A program made the position numbers and the translations under genes. From Pseudomonas sp. PB106 (GTDB taxonomy: Bacteria; Pseudomonadota; Gammaproteobacteria; Pseudomonadales; Pseudomonadaceae), in assembly GCF_009764645.1 (NCBI RefSeq), contig NZ_RWIM01000052.1, positions 1 to 64,000 of the forward strand: a stretch of 64,000 bases of DNA, read 5' to 3'. Below the pieces are notes generated by a model. It saw only the letters and a program-made list of their open reading frames with translations. It did not search any database and was not told the origin of the DNA. Positions 1 through 8,174 of this stretch are shown here, in pieces (the stretch's first letter is position 1; each line of letters opens with the position of its first letter).

Positions 1-45
1 GATAGCGTTCTGTCAGGCGCGATAGAGTTTACTGACAGTCCGCTA

Positions 46-68
46 TCGCGAGCAGGCTCACTCCTACA
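46..68. repeat. REP element (half of a pair)
   Basis: The sequence reads TCGCGAGCAGGCTCACTCCT and is the same REP family as the copy at 31238-31260, in inverse orientation. Together with the preceding stretch it fills the region before the first gene. Such palindromes are typical Pseudomonas intergenic repeats. Confidence 0.7.
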
Positions 69-130
69 TTTTGATCTTCATACGGCATACAACTTGCTGC
101 GTTCCAGCCATCTCAAGGCTGGAAGATCTC

Positions 131-1126
131 ATGCTCCACTCCCACCTCACCACCCTTAACGCCGTATCGCTGATCCTCAATACCTTCAAGGCCGAGGGCC
201 TGTCGAGCGAGGCGCTGCTGGCCGGCAGCGGCATCAGTGCGGCGGATCTGAACCGCGCCGACACGCGCATCACCACCAATCAGGAGATGCAGGTCTGCGC
301 CAACGCGGTCGCGCTCAAGCACGATATCGGTCTGGAACTCGGCCGGCGCATGCACGTTTCCTGCTACGGCATCCTCGGTTACGCCCTGCTGACCTGTGCC
401 ACCTTCGGTGACGCTTTGCGCTTGGCGATCCGCTATCCGGCGCTGTTGGGAACACTTTTCGAACTGAATTTGGAGGACGATGGCGAGCGCGTCTGGTTCG
501 TCGCGGCGGATTATCGCGAGAGTCCGGCGATGGCAGTATTCAATGCCGAGTTCTGCCTGGTCTCGCTGAAAGTCATTTGCGATGACCTGCTCGGCCATGC
601 GCTGCCGCTGCTTGCCACACGCTTCGAACACGCCGCGCCGGATTACCGCGACAGCTATGCCGAGCACTTCAGCTCACCGCTGCACTTCGCCGCCAAGGAC
701 AACGCGTTCGCCTTCGACCGCCGCTGGCTCGATCAGCCGCTGCCGCTGGCGGATGCCATTACCCACCAAGCCATGGCCGAGCGCTGCCGCAAGCAGAATC
801 TGGAGTTCACCGGGCGTCAGGCCTGGCTCGGGCGAATCCGCCAATTGCTCAGCGCTCAGCTGAACGCCGCTCCAGGGCTGGAAGGACTGGCACAGCAGAT
901 GAACTGCTCGCCGCGCACTTTGCGCCGACACCTGAAGGACATGGGCAGCAGCTATCAGGAACTGCTTGATGAACTGCGGTTTGATCGGGCCAAGCAGATG
1001 TTGTGTGAGGATCAGTTGCCGATCTACCGCATCGCCGAAACGCTGGGTTTTAGCGAGACCGCGAGTTTTCGCCACGCTTTCGTGCGCTGGAGCGGCGTCG
1101 CCCCCAGTCAATTCCGCCCACACTAA
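131..1126 (+). CDS. AraC family transcriptional regulator
   Basis: This encodes a 331-residue DNA-binding regulator. The N-terminal two thirds resembles the arabinose-binding-like effector domain seen in long AraC proteins of the OruR/ArgR-like type. The C-terminal ~100 residues form the double helix-turn-helix, including 'LAQQMNCSPRTLRRHL' and 'IAETLGFSETASFRHAF', ending in the usual 'SGVAPSQFRPH'. The ATG at 131 is preferred over the in-frame upstream codon at 71, because a purine-rich GGAAGA lies just ahead of it and the N terminus then matches the family. The next genes, in the same direction after a REP pair, are a polyamine deacetylase and a polyamine-binding protein, so it may respond to a polyamine or a related amine. 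That link is inferred from position only. Confidence 0.85.
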   Translation: MLHSHLTTLNAVSLILNTFKAEGLSSEALLAGSGISAADLNRADTRITTNQEMQVCANAVALKHDIGLELGRRMHVSCYGILGYALLTCATFGDALRLAIRYPALLGTLFELNLEDDGERVWFVAADYRESPAMAVFNAEFCLVSLKVICDDLLGHALPLLATRFEHAAPDYRDSYAEHFSSPLHFAAKDNAFAFDRRWLDQPLPLADAITHQAMAERCRKQNLEFTGRQAWLGRIRQLLSAQLNAAPGLEGLAQQMNCSPRTLRRHLKDMGSSYQELLDELRFDRAKQMLCEDQLPIYRIAETLGFSETASFRHAFVRWSGVAPSQFRPH

Positions 1127-1135
1127 AAGATCCTT

Positions 1136-1225
1136 TGTGGGAGCTGGCTTGCCAGCGATGGCGTCGGCATAGCTGCTATTGATGTCTTCTGATACTCCGC
1201 TATCGCTGGCAAGCCAGCTCCCACA
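1136..1225. repeat. Inverted pair of REP elements
   Basis: TGTGGGAGCTGGCTTGCCAG at 1136 onward is repeated as its reverse complement ending at 1225. About 44 bases separate the arms. This is a BIME-like REP doublet between the AraC gene and aphA. Confidence 0.85.
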
Positions 1226-1383
1226 GGAATTGTATTCCACGCCAAGACCTGCGCCAGCAAGGGGCGATTTGCGGTCAGAGGTTTTGGCCATATCGATCCC
1301 CTTTTGGCCTCTCCTGCCGTTTTCCAATTCGCCGCGCGCCGCAACACTGGACGCAACCGAATCAGCCCTGCGGAGAACAACAA

Positions 1384-2409
1384 ATGCTGACGATCTACTC
1401 AGACGATCACCACCTGCACCATGGCCGTTGCGAACTCATCGATGGCCAGCTCAAGCCGTGCTTCGAAATGCCGTCGCGCGCCGACCACGTCTTGCAACGC
1501 GTGAAGAACCAGAACCTCGGCGCGGTCGAGGAGCCGAAAGATTTCGGCCTGGAGCCCATCGCGCGCATCCACAGCCGCGATTATCTCGACTTCTTCAAAG
1601 GCGCATGGGCGCGCTGGACTGAATTCAACACCGACGGCGATCTGCTGCCCTACACCTGGCCGGCGCGCACCTTGCGCGCAATCAAACCGACCAGCCTGCA
1701 TGGCCAACTCGGCTATTACAGCTTCGACGGTGGCGCCCCGATCACCGCCGGCACCTGGCAAGCGGCGTACAGCGCAGCGCAAGTGGCCCTCACCGCCCAG
1801 GCGGAAATCCAGCGCGGCGCCCGCAGCGCCTTCGCCCTGTGCCGTCCACCGGGGCACCACGCCGCCAGCGACTTGATGGGCGGCTATTGCTACCTCAACA
1901 ACGCCGCCATTGCCGCGCAAGCGTTCCTCGATCAGGGCCACAAGAAGGTCGCGATCCTCGACGTCGACTATCACCACGGCAACGGCACGCAGTCGATTTT
2001 CTACGAGCGCAGCGACGTGCTGTTCACCTCGATCCACGGTCACCCGGAAGCGGAGTTTCCGTTCTTCCTCGGCTATGACGATGAGCGCGGTGAAGGCGCC
2101 GGTGAAGGCTTCAACTTCAACTACCCGCTGCCGGCCGGTTCTGGTTGGGACGTGTGGAGCGCGGCGCTCGATCAGGCCTGCGACGAGATCGACCGCTATG
2201 GCGCCGACATCATTGTCGTGTCGCTCGGTGTCGACACCTTCAAGGACGATCCGATCTCGCAATTCAAGCTCGACAGCCCGGATTACCTGGCGATGGGCAA
2301 GCGTATTGCGGCCCTCGGCAAGCCGACCCTGTTCGTCATGGAAGGGGGTTACGCCGTGGAAGAAATCGGTATCAACGCGGTGAACGTGCTGGAAGGTTTC
2401 GAGCAATGA
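1384..2409 (+). CDS. aphA: Acetylpolyamine amidohydrolase (histone deacetylase family)
   Basis: This is a zinc hydrolase of 341 residues, expected to remove acetyl groups from acetylputrescine, acetylcadaverine or similar amines in the cytoplasm. The arginase/deacetylase fold signatures are clear: 'RPPGHHAA' with the tandem active-site histidines, 'DVDYHHGNGT' with Asp and His metal ligands, 'SLGVDTFKDD' with the second metal-binding Asp, and the 'MEGGY' glycine-tyrosine loop near the C terminus. The length fits bacterial AphA proteins. GGAG about 8 bases upstream supports the ATG at 1384. It overlaps the next gene by an ATGA, so the two are translationally coupled. The pair matches the PA1409-PA1410 arrangement of P. 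aeruginosa as I recall it. Confidence 0.9.
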   Translation: MLTIYSDDHHLHHGRCELIDGQLKPCFEMPSRADHVLQRVKNQNLGAVEEPKDFGLEPIARIHSRDYLDFFKGAWARWTEFNTDGDLLPYTWPARTLRAIKPTSLHGQLGYYSFDGGAPITAGTWQAAYSAAQVALTAQAEIQRGARSAFALCRPPGHHAASDLMGGYCYLNNAAIAAQAFLDQGHKKVAILDVDYHHGNGTQSIFYERSDVLFTSIHGHPEAEFPFFLGYDDERGEGAGEGFNFNYPLPAGSGWDVWSAALDQACDEIDRYGADIIVVSLGVDTFKDDPISQFKLDSPDYLAMGKRIAALGKPTLFVMEGGYAVEEIGINAVNVLEGFEQ

Positions 2410-3506
2410 AAACCCTCACGCACGTCATCGCGCCAGCCTTGTGCGCCGCATTGCTGAGCACCGTCGCCCACGCGCAAGAACGCACCCTGCGCGTCTACAA
2501 CTGGTTCGACTACATCACGCCCAAGGCCCTCGAAGACTTCAAGGCGCAGAACACCCAGACCAAACTGGTCTACGACATCTTCGACACCAACGAAGCGCTG
2601 GAGGCCAAGCTGCTCACTGGCAACTCGGGTTACGACGTGGTGGTGCCGTCCAACGTGTTCCTCGCCAAGCAGATCGAGGCCGGCGTATTTCAGCCGCTGG
2701 ACCGCAGCAAGCTGCCGAACTGGAATCACCTCGATCCGAAACTGATGAAGCTGATCGAAGCCAACGACCCCGACAACAAGTTCGCCGTGCCCTACATGTA
2801 CGGCACCATCCTGGTCGGCTTTAACCCTGCCAAAGTCAAAGCAGCGCTGGGCGACAATGCGCCGGTGGACAGTTGGGATCTGATTTTCAAGGAAGAAAAC
2901 ATCAGCAAGCTCAAGCAGTGCGGCGTCGCCCTGCTCGACTCGCCGTCGGAGATTCTGCCACTGGCCTTGCAGCACCTCGGTCTCGATCCGAACAGCAAGA
3001 ACCCGGCGGATTACGCCAAGGCTGAAGCGCTGTTGATGAAGATCCGCCCCTACGTGACCTACTTCCATTCGTCCAAGTACATGGCCGACATCGCCAACGG
3101 TGATATCTGCGTGGCGGTCGGTTATTCCGGCAGCTTCTCGCAAGCCGCCAACCGGGCGAAAGAAGCCAAGAACGGCGTGGTGGTCGACATGCGCTTGCCG
3201 AAAGAAGGCGCACCGATCTGGTTCGACATGCTGGCGATTCCGAAAGGCGCGAAAAACACCGAAGACGCCTACACCTTCATCAACTACCTGCTGCAACCGC
3301 AGGTGATCGCTCCGGTCAGCGATTTTGTCGGTTATCCGAACCCGAACAAGGACGCCACCGAACTGGTCGATCCGGCGATCCGCAACAACCCCAATCTGTA
3401 CCCGACCGATGCGGCGATGAGCACGCTGTACACCCTGCAACCGCTGCCCCGTGATGCCGAACGGGCGCGCACCCGCGCCTGGACCAAGATCAAATCCGGC
3501 ACCTGA
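2406..3506 (+). CDS. Periplasmic polyamine-binding protein (PotF/SpuD-like)
   Basis: This is a 366-residue extracellular solute-binding protein. It has a Sec signal peptide (MKTL... cleaved near 'AHA-Q', residue 23) and then a mature N terminus 'LRVYNWFDYITPKALEDF', which is characteristic of spermidine/putrescine-binding proteins. The start at 2406 overlaps the stop of aphA, and a good terminator follows. No permease or ATPase is nearby, so it must either use a transporter encoded elsewhere or act as a sensor component. With aphA, the plausible role is capturing acetylated or free polyamines for catabolism. Ligand specificity cannot be read from the sequence alone. Confidence 0.88.
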   Translation: MKTLTHVIAPALCAALLSTVAHAQERTLRVYNWFDYITPKALEDFKAQNTQTKLVYDIFDTNEALEAKLLTGNSGYDVVVPSNVFLAKQIEAGVFQPLDRSKLPNWNHLDPKLMKLIEANDPDNKFAVPYMYGTILVGFNPAKVKAALGDNAPVDSWDLIFKEENISKLKQCGVALLDSPSEILPLALQHLGLDPNSKNPADYAKAEALLMKIRPYVTYFHSSKYMADIANGDICVAVGYSGSFSQAANRAKEAKNGVVVDMRLPKEGAPIWFDMLAIPKGAKNTEDAYTFINYLLQPQVIAPVSDFVGYPNPNKDATELVDPAIRNNPNLYPTDAAMSTLYTLQPLPRDAERARTRAWTKIKSGT

Positions 3507-3523
3507 AGCCTCGCTTGTCAGCC

Positions 3524-3552
3524 AAAGGCCCGTACACGTACGGGCCTTTTTT
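3524..3552 (+). terminator. Rho-independent terminator
   Basis: A 12-base perfect stem (AAAGGCCCGTAC and its complement) with a very short loop is followed by a T-run. It lies 18 bases after the polyamine-binding protein stop codon. Confidence 0.9.
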
Positions 3553-3641
3553 CATGGCATATATAGTTACCGCCAAGCGCGGTGCGCGTGTCGATACCGT
3601 CGGTGTGGCAATGCCTTCTCCTTCACACCGAGGTCATCAAC

Positions 3642-6600
3642 ATGAGCAATCCACTGCCTTCAACTTCTGCGCCGGATTCGTCCGCGCTGGTAGAACAAAG
3701 CGATCTGGTCAGTCAGACCAGCCATGGGCCAACCATCAGTGCCGTCGCCGCGCAACTGCTGCGCGCGGCACTCGAAGAACACTATCCGACACTGCACCTG
3801 GACCCCGGCAAAACCTTTGTCGGCACGCCGCAATGGCAGGTCGTCGAGGATCAGGTCGAGCCCGGGCCGATCATCTACGAAACCCTGACCTACGTGCTGC
3901 TGCGGCTGAGGCTGGAGGGCGGCAGAGCCAATTATTTCCCGGGAGAACACTTCCTGACGCAGGAGCCGGATGCCAGCGATCCCGTGCACCTGGCGGTTGA
4001 TATCGAACGGATCGCGGAAGTGATCAATGACCAGTGCGCTCGATTGTTCATTGAATTGCAGAAGTATCAGCTTGATTTCTGGAACCAGACGGGCAAGCAG
4101 CTCCCGCGCTGGCAGGAGTTGTCCAGCGCGTTGCAAAAAGCCCTGAATGTCAGGGCAGTCAAAGGCCTGGATGCCAATGAGTGTGCGATGGCCCGTGAAG
4201 TGTTCAGCTACCCGGACAAAACCAGCCGCAAGAATTCGACCAGCTCCCTGTCCGATCTGCACGCCAGCCTGATCGATATCGACACCGTTGAAAACGATGT
4301 CGCCAGCCATCTGTTGCTCGGTGGCGCGTTGGTCATTCGGGCCACGATCGAGGCGCGTGAGCGGCTGGTGATGTTCACGATCGAGCGTGGCTTCGAGTCA
4401 TTCAACTCGATGCAGCAGCTGGGTGATTCGTTACCGGCAAGCCTCCAGGAACTGCTCGCCGGACGCGACATGACCTGGCGCCTGTTCGAGCCCGAAGGCA
4501 ACATTTTCGACCATATGGCCTGCGCGTTGGTGGGGTCGCAGCTTGAGGCGATCGCTGCATTGCGCTCTCTCCAGCCTGGACAGTGGACGGATCCGCCAGC
4601 CAGCAATGAAGCCGCCACCCGAGACGACACCCGACAACTGCAAATGGCGATTCCACCGTGGCTGCGTCAGGCTTCAGGCCCGGACATTCAGGACTACGGT
4701 CGCTACATCACCGGCCTCGGCAAACTCTATCGCAACCCCGAACATCACAAGACCCGCAACGCCCTCCCCGCCATGACTGCCTATGCCCTGCGCCTGATGA
4801 GCGAGGCAATCATCGCCGACAGCAGCGCCATCGCCGCGGCCGATCTGCCGTTTGAGCAGTTGCGGATCAACATCACCAACAGTTTTACCGCCGGCAACTT
4901 CACCTTGCCCAACCCGCTCGATCATCGCGTCGTCAACCTGGCCGAGTTTGCCCTGGAAAATGCCCCGCCCTATCAAGCGACGATTTCCTTCGCAAACGGT
5001 GTAAAGGTGCCGGCCTGGCTGACGCCTGCGTTTCTTACCCGCATCGCCGCCGCGGTCGACATCGGTCAGGCGTATCCTGCGCTGATCAAAAAAACCCTGA
5101 TCGACGATACCGTCCAGGCCGAGCAGCAGAAAACGTTCTACGGCGAGCAGTTGAAATGGCTGCTGCCATTGCTCGCGCTGGAGTGCAAAGTCAAACACTC
5201 CGGCGGTGTCGATGAGCGAGGCTACGGCTATCTCTGTGATCTGCTCAGTCAGAACGACGCGACGCGACAAAGCATGGTGATCTGCCCACTCATCCTGACG
5301 CCGCAACACCGTGTGATCAGCAGCAGCGATACCGTCAGCAACATGTTTCTCATCTATTCCCGCCAGACACCTGATGGGGTTTGCCTGCTGTATCGACCGA
5401 TGATGGATCAGGCGCTGATGCAGTTTCCTTCGCCGCCAAACCTCTTGTACGCCCTGCATCAACCCGGCGAACTGCGTGACTCGGTGCTGGCATGGCTGCC
5501 CGACAAAAACCTCAGTTTCGAATACGCCCAGTACGTGTTTCCCGTAGGAGTTCCCTCGCCATGGCTGGTTGCCGAGCAACTGGTCGATCCGAACATGCGC
5601 GCGGAAAACCTCGGAGAAGTGCTCATCGAGCGTGAAGAAATCAGCGATGACCTTCTGGCCACACTGTTCAGTCACAACGCGCAGGCCATGGCTGAGCTGG
5701 CCGACCGTAAATCCCAGTCCAATGCCGAGCGTCGCTGGACCCTGCTCAAGGACAGCGGCGAGGCGTTGCTGGCCGTCGCCTCGAACTTTCTCAGCGGCTC
5801 GGTAGGCGCGGCAGTGTGGGTCTGGCAGACCATCGATCAGCTCCAGCAAGCGCTCACTGCCCGTGAACGCAAGGACGCCTTCAACCAATGGACGGCAGTG
5901 TCGGACATTCTGCTGACGCTCGGCATGCTCCTCAGTCATCGCGCAGTTCAGCGCAATCGAAGTTTGTCGGCGGAGGTGCCGCTGAAGCCATCAGCCATGG
6001 AAAACGCCACAGCGCGCGAACGGGTTGTCACCGTCACTTACGATGCCGCGCGCTTGACCTCGACAACCACCCCAGAACACTTGTCTTCACTGGATTCCGC
6101 CGAGGCGGTGGCCCGTCGAACCCCGACGGCATTGGGTGTTTATCTGGACACCTTCAAGGTGTCTGCGCTCGATACGACCGACGAAGACGTGATAGCCGCC
6201 AGGTCCCAGGCCCCCTACATCTATCGCTACAACGAGAAAAGTTATGTGCAGGTCGGTGAGCGCTGGTTCCGGGTGCGGGAAACCTACCAGGGCGATGTTC
6301 AGATCATCGCCCTCGACGACGCAAAAAAAACCGGGCCTATGCTCACGCACAATCAGCAAGGTCAGTGGATCGTCGACGTGCGCTTACGCCTGCGCGGGGG
6401 TGGCGGCAACGCCCAGAGCAAGCTGGCGCTAGCCCCCAAGGAAATACGCTTCCAGGAGCTCGACGACTCCCTGCAAAGCTTCAAAAAACAGGATCGCACC
6501 ACCCAAGAGCACCTGCGGATTAGGCAGGTCGCCATGAAAGACCTGGCCTCTGACGCCTTCGACAAGGAAGTGAAGGTCTACGTCGAAGAACTGGCGGCTT

Positions 6601-8174
6601 CGATCAAGGAGTGCCGACAGGCGCTGGAGCAGCTACGCGAATGGCGCACGTTGGGCGGCAAGGAAAACTATCGCGAAGACCTGCTGCGCATGACCTCCAC
6701 GCAGGCGTTGAATCTGGCCCAGTGGCTGGTCATCAAGCAGTCGTATTACGCCGTGGCGATCACCACACTCCTGACCCGACATGAACCACCGCTGACGCGC
6801 CACGCCTATGTTTCGCTCATCGAAAATACCATCGAACTGTCGCAGGACATGGCTGACAAGCTGACACTGGCAAAGACCACCCTAATGGATCTGCAGGGCA
6901 CAGGGAAAGTCGGCGCCGAGAAGATCTTCGACATCGGCCGGCGCCTGCCGAGCTTCACGGTGCATGAGCTCAAGGCCAACGAGATCGGTCTGTCCACGGA
7001 ACTGTGTCTGCAGCAGACCGCCACCTCGCAGATGAGCGAGATGCGCGACCGGCTCAGCTTGATTGTCGGGCGTGCAGCCATTGCCGCACGCGAGGCGCTG
7101 GAAATGATCGACATCAGTGGGCCGCAAAGCCATACGTCCGCTCACATCGAAGGCTTGAACACGCTGGTTGAAACCCTGGCCGATGCCAATCAGCGCCTGC
7201 AGGAACAAGCGCAGAGCTACGCCGAACTGCTACAGCCGGAGCCGATCGAACACGTGCGTGGCCTGATCGACGAATTCATTCAACTGATTCAGGCACGAAC
7301 CCTGGAGCTGGTGACAGAATTGCAATCCACCAGTCCGGCGTCGACCCAGGACCGCAAACCCTCGACCTCGGGCCGCGCAGCGGTGAAAGTGCACAAGAGC
7401 CGGCCGCGTGACAGCGCCAGCCATGAGCCGGCCCGGACCAAGGATGTACCGCTGACGCCGTTCATTCCGCCCATCCCCGCCCCCGCGCCAGCGGCTCCCC
7501 GTCTCAAGGATCTGGAAATCATCAACGAGGGGCTGGAGCTCAGTATCGATGCCGACGAATTCATCGAACGCTCCCGCAAGGACGCATTGCGCCCTCGACG
7601 ATTGGCCAGCGAAATGCAGGATGTGTTCGAGCAACAGGCACTCAAACTGGCGCAATGTGCTGACAGCGTTGATCAGGCGATGAACCGGATCCGCACAGCC
7701 AAAGGCGATGTGCCCCCCGTCGCCGCACTGAGCAGTGAGCTGCGCGCCGCGGCTAAAAAAACCCGCAGTCAGGGGCTGAGCGTTCGCACTTCGCTTTACA
7801 AACTGCGCAAGCCAACGCAAAGCGCTTTCAAATGGATGAGCGATAACGGCCAAATCGATATCCGCCGTGACGACCGTGGACGCAAACAAACCAAGGGCCT
7901 GGGCGATTACTTTCAGGAGTACCGGATTCTCGACAAATCCAATAAAGACGCGCCAATGTGGCTGGCTCACTTTCATTACGCGAGCGCCACGAGCCCGGCG
8001 GATGAACCCACTGCGGCGCACTTGAAAGTCGCTGAGGACTATCTGGCAACGCTCACGGCCACTCAGAAACAAGCGCTCACTGCGTTCGAACCGATTGACG
8101 GCGTCCTGCGCAAAATCAGTGATCCGGCCCTGCGCAAACTGTTCCTGGACTTGGAACCCAAGTCACTCCGCTGA
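3642..8174 (+). CDS. Giant DUF6543-like (dermonecrotic toxin domain family) protein
   Basis: This is a 1510-residue protein that I assign, with reserve, to the large 'dermonecrotic toxin domain' / DUF6543 family common in P. fluorescens. Supporting signs are the length, a central segment with 'YIYRYNEKSYVQVGERWFRV' and 'VDVRLRLRGG', and a C-terminal stretch with 'AHFHYASA' and 'AAHLKVAEDY' that I recognise from that family. Hydrophobic helices occur near residues 706-728 and 752-770, as in pore-forming toxins. A helical, coiled-coil-rich region spans roughly 935-1215, and a Pro/Ser-rich linker lies near 1230-1286. There is no Sec signal. The ATG at 3642 has GAGG upstream, while the earlier in-frame codon at 3582 lacks support. 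No immunity or secretion gene is adjacent, and the gene stands alone between a terminator and a convergent regulator. Confidence 0.6.
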   Translation: MSNPLPSTSAPDSSALVEQSDLVSQTSHGPTISAVAAQLLRAALEEHYPTLHLDPGKTFVGTPQWQVVEDQVEPGPIIYETLTYVLLRLRLEGGRANYFPGEHFLTQEPDASDPVHLAVDIERIAEVINDQCARLFIELQKYQLDFWNQTGKQLPRWQELSSALQKALNVRAVKGLDANECAMAREVFSYPDKTSRKNSTSSLSDLHASLIDIDTVENDVASHLLLGGALVIRATIEARERLVMFTIERGFESFNSMQQLGDSLPASLQELLAGRDMTWRLFEPEGNIFDHMACALVGSQLEAIAALRSLQPGQWTDPPASNEAATRDDTRQLQMAIPPWLRQASGPDIQDYGRYITGLGKLYRNPEHHKTRNALPAMTAYALRLMSEAIIADSSAIAAADLPFEQLRINITNSFTAGNFTLPNPLDHRVVNLAEFALENAPPYQATISFANGVKVPAWLTPAFLTRIAAAVDIGQAYPALIKKTLIDDTVQAEQQKTFYGEQLKWLLPLLALECKVKHSGGVDERGYGYLCDLLSQNDATRQSMVICPLILTPQHRVISSSDTVSNMFLIYSRQTPDGVCLLYRPMMDQALMQFPSPPNLLYALHQPGELRDSVLAWLPDKNLSFEYAQYVFPVGVPSPWLVAEQLVDPNMRAENLGEVLIEREEISDDLLATLFSHNAQAMAELADRKSQSNAERRWTLLKDSGEALLAVASNFLSGSVGAAVWVWQTIDQLQQALTARERKDAFNQWTAVSDILLTLGMLLSHRAVQRNRSLSAEVPLKPSAMENATARERVVTVTYDAARLTSTTTPEHLSSLDSAEAVARRTPTALGVYLDTFKVSALDTTDEDVIAARSQAPYIYRYNEKSYVQVGERWFRVRETYQGDVQIIALDDAKKTGPMLTHNQQGQWIVDVRLRLRGGGGNAQSKLALAPKEIRFQELDDSLQSFKKQDRTTQEHLRIRQVAMKDLASDAFDKEVKVYVEELAASIKECRQALEQLREWRTLGGKENYREDLLRMTSTQALNLAQWLVIKQSYYAVAITTLLTRHEPPLTRHAYVSLIENTIELSQDMADKLTLAKTTLMDLQGTGKVGAEKIFDIGRRLPSFTVHELKANEIGLSTELCLQQTATSQMSEMRDRLSLIVGRAAIAAREALEMIDISGPQSHTSAHIEGLNTLVETLADANQRLQEQAQSYAELLQPEPIEHVRGLIDEFIQLIQARTLELVTELQSTSPASTQDRKPSTSGRAAVKVHKSRPRDSASHEPARTKDVPLTPFIPPIPAPAPAAPRLKDLEIINEGLELSIDADEFIERSRKDALRPRRLASEMQDVFEQQALKLAQCADSVDQAMNRIRTAKGDVPPVAALSSELRAAAKKTRSQGLSVRTSLYKLRKPTQSAFKWMSDNGQIDIRRDDRGRKQTKGLGDYFQEYRILDKSNKDAPMWLAHFHYASATSPADEPTAAHLKVAEDYLATLTATQKQALTAFEPIDGVLRKISDPALRKLFLDLEPKSLR

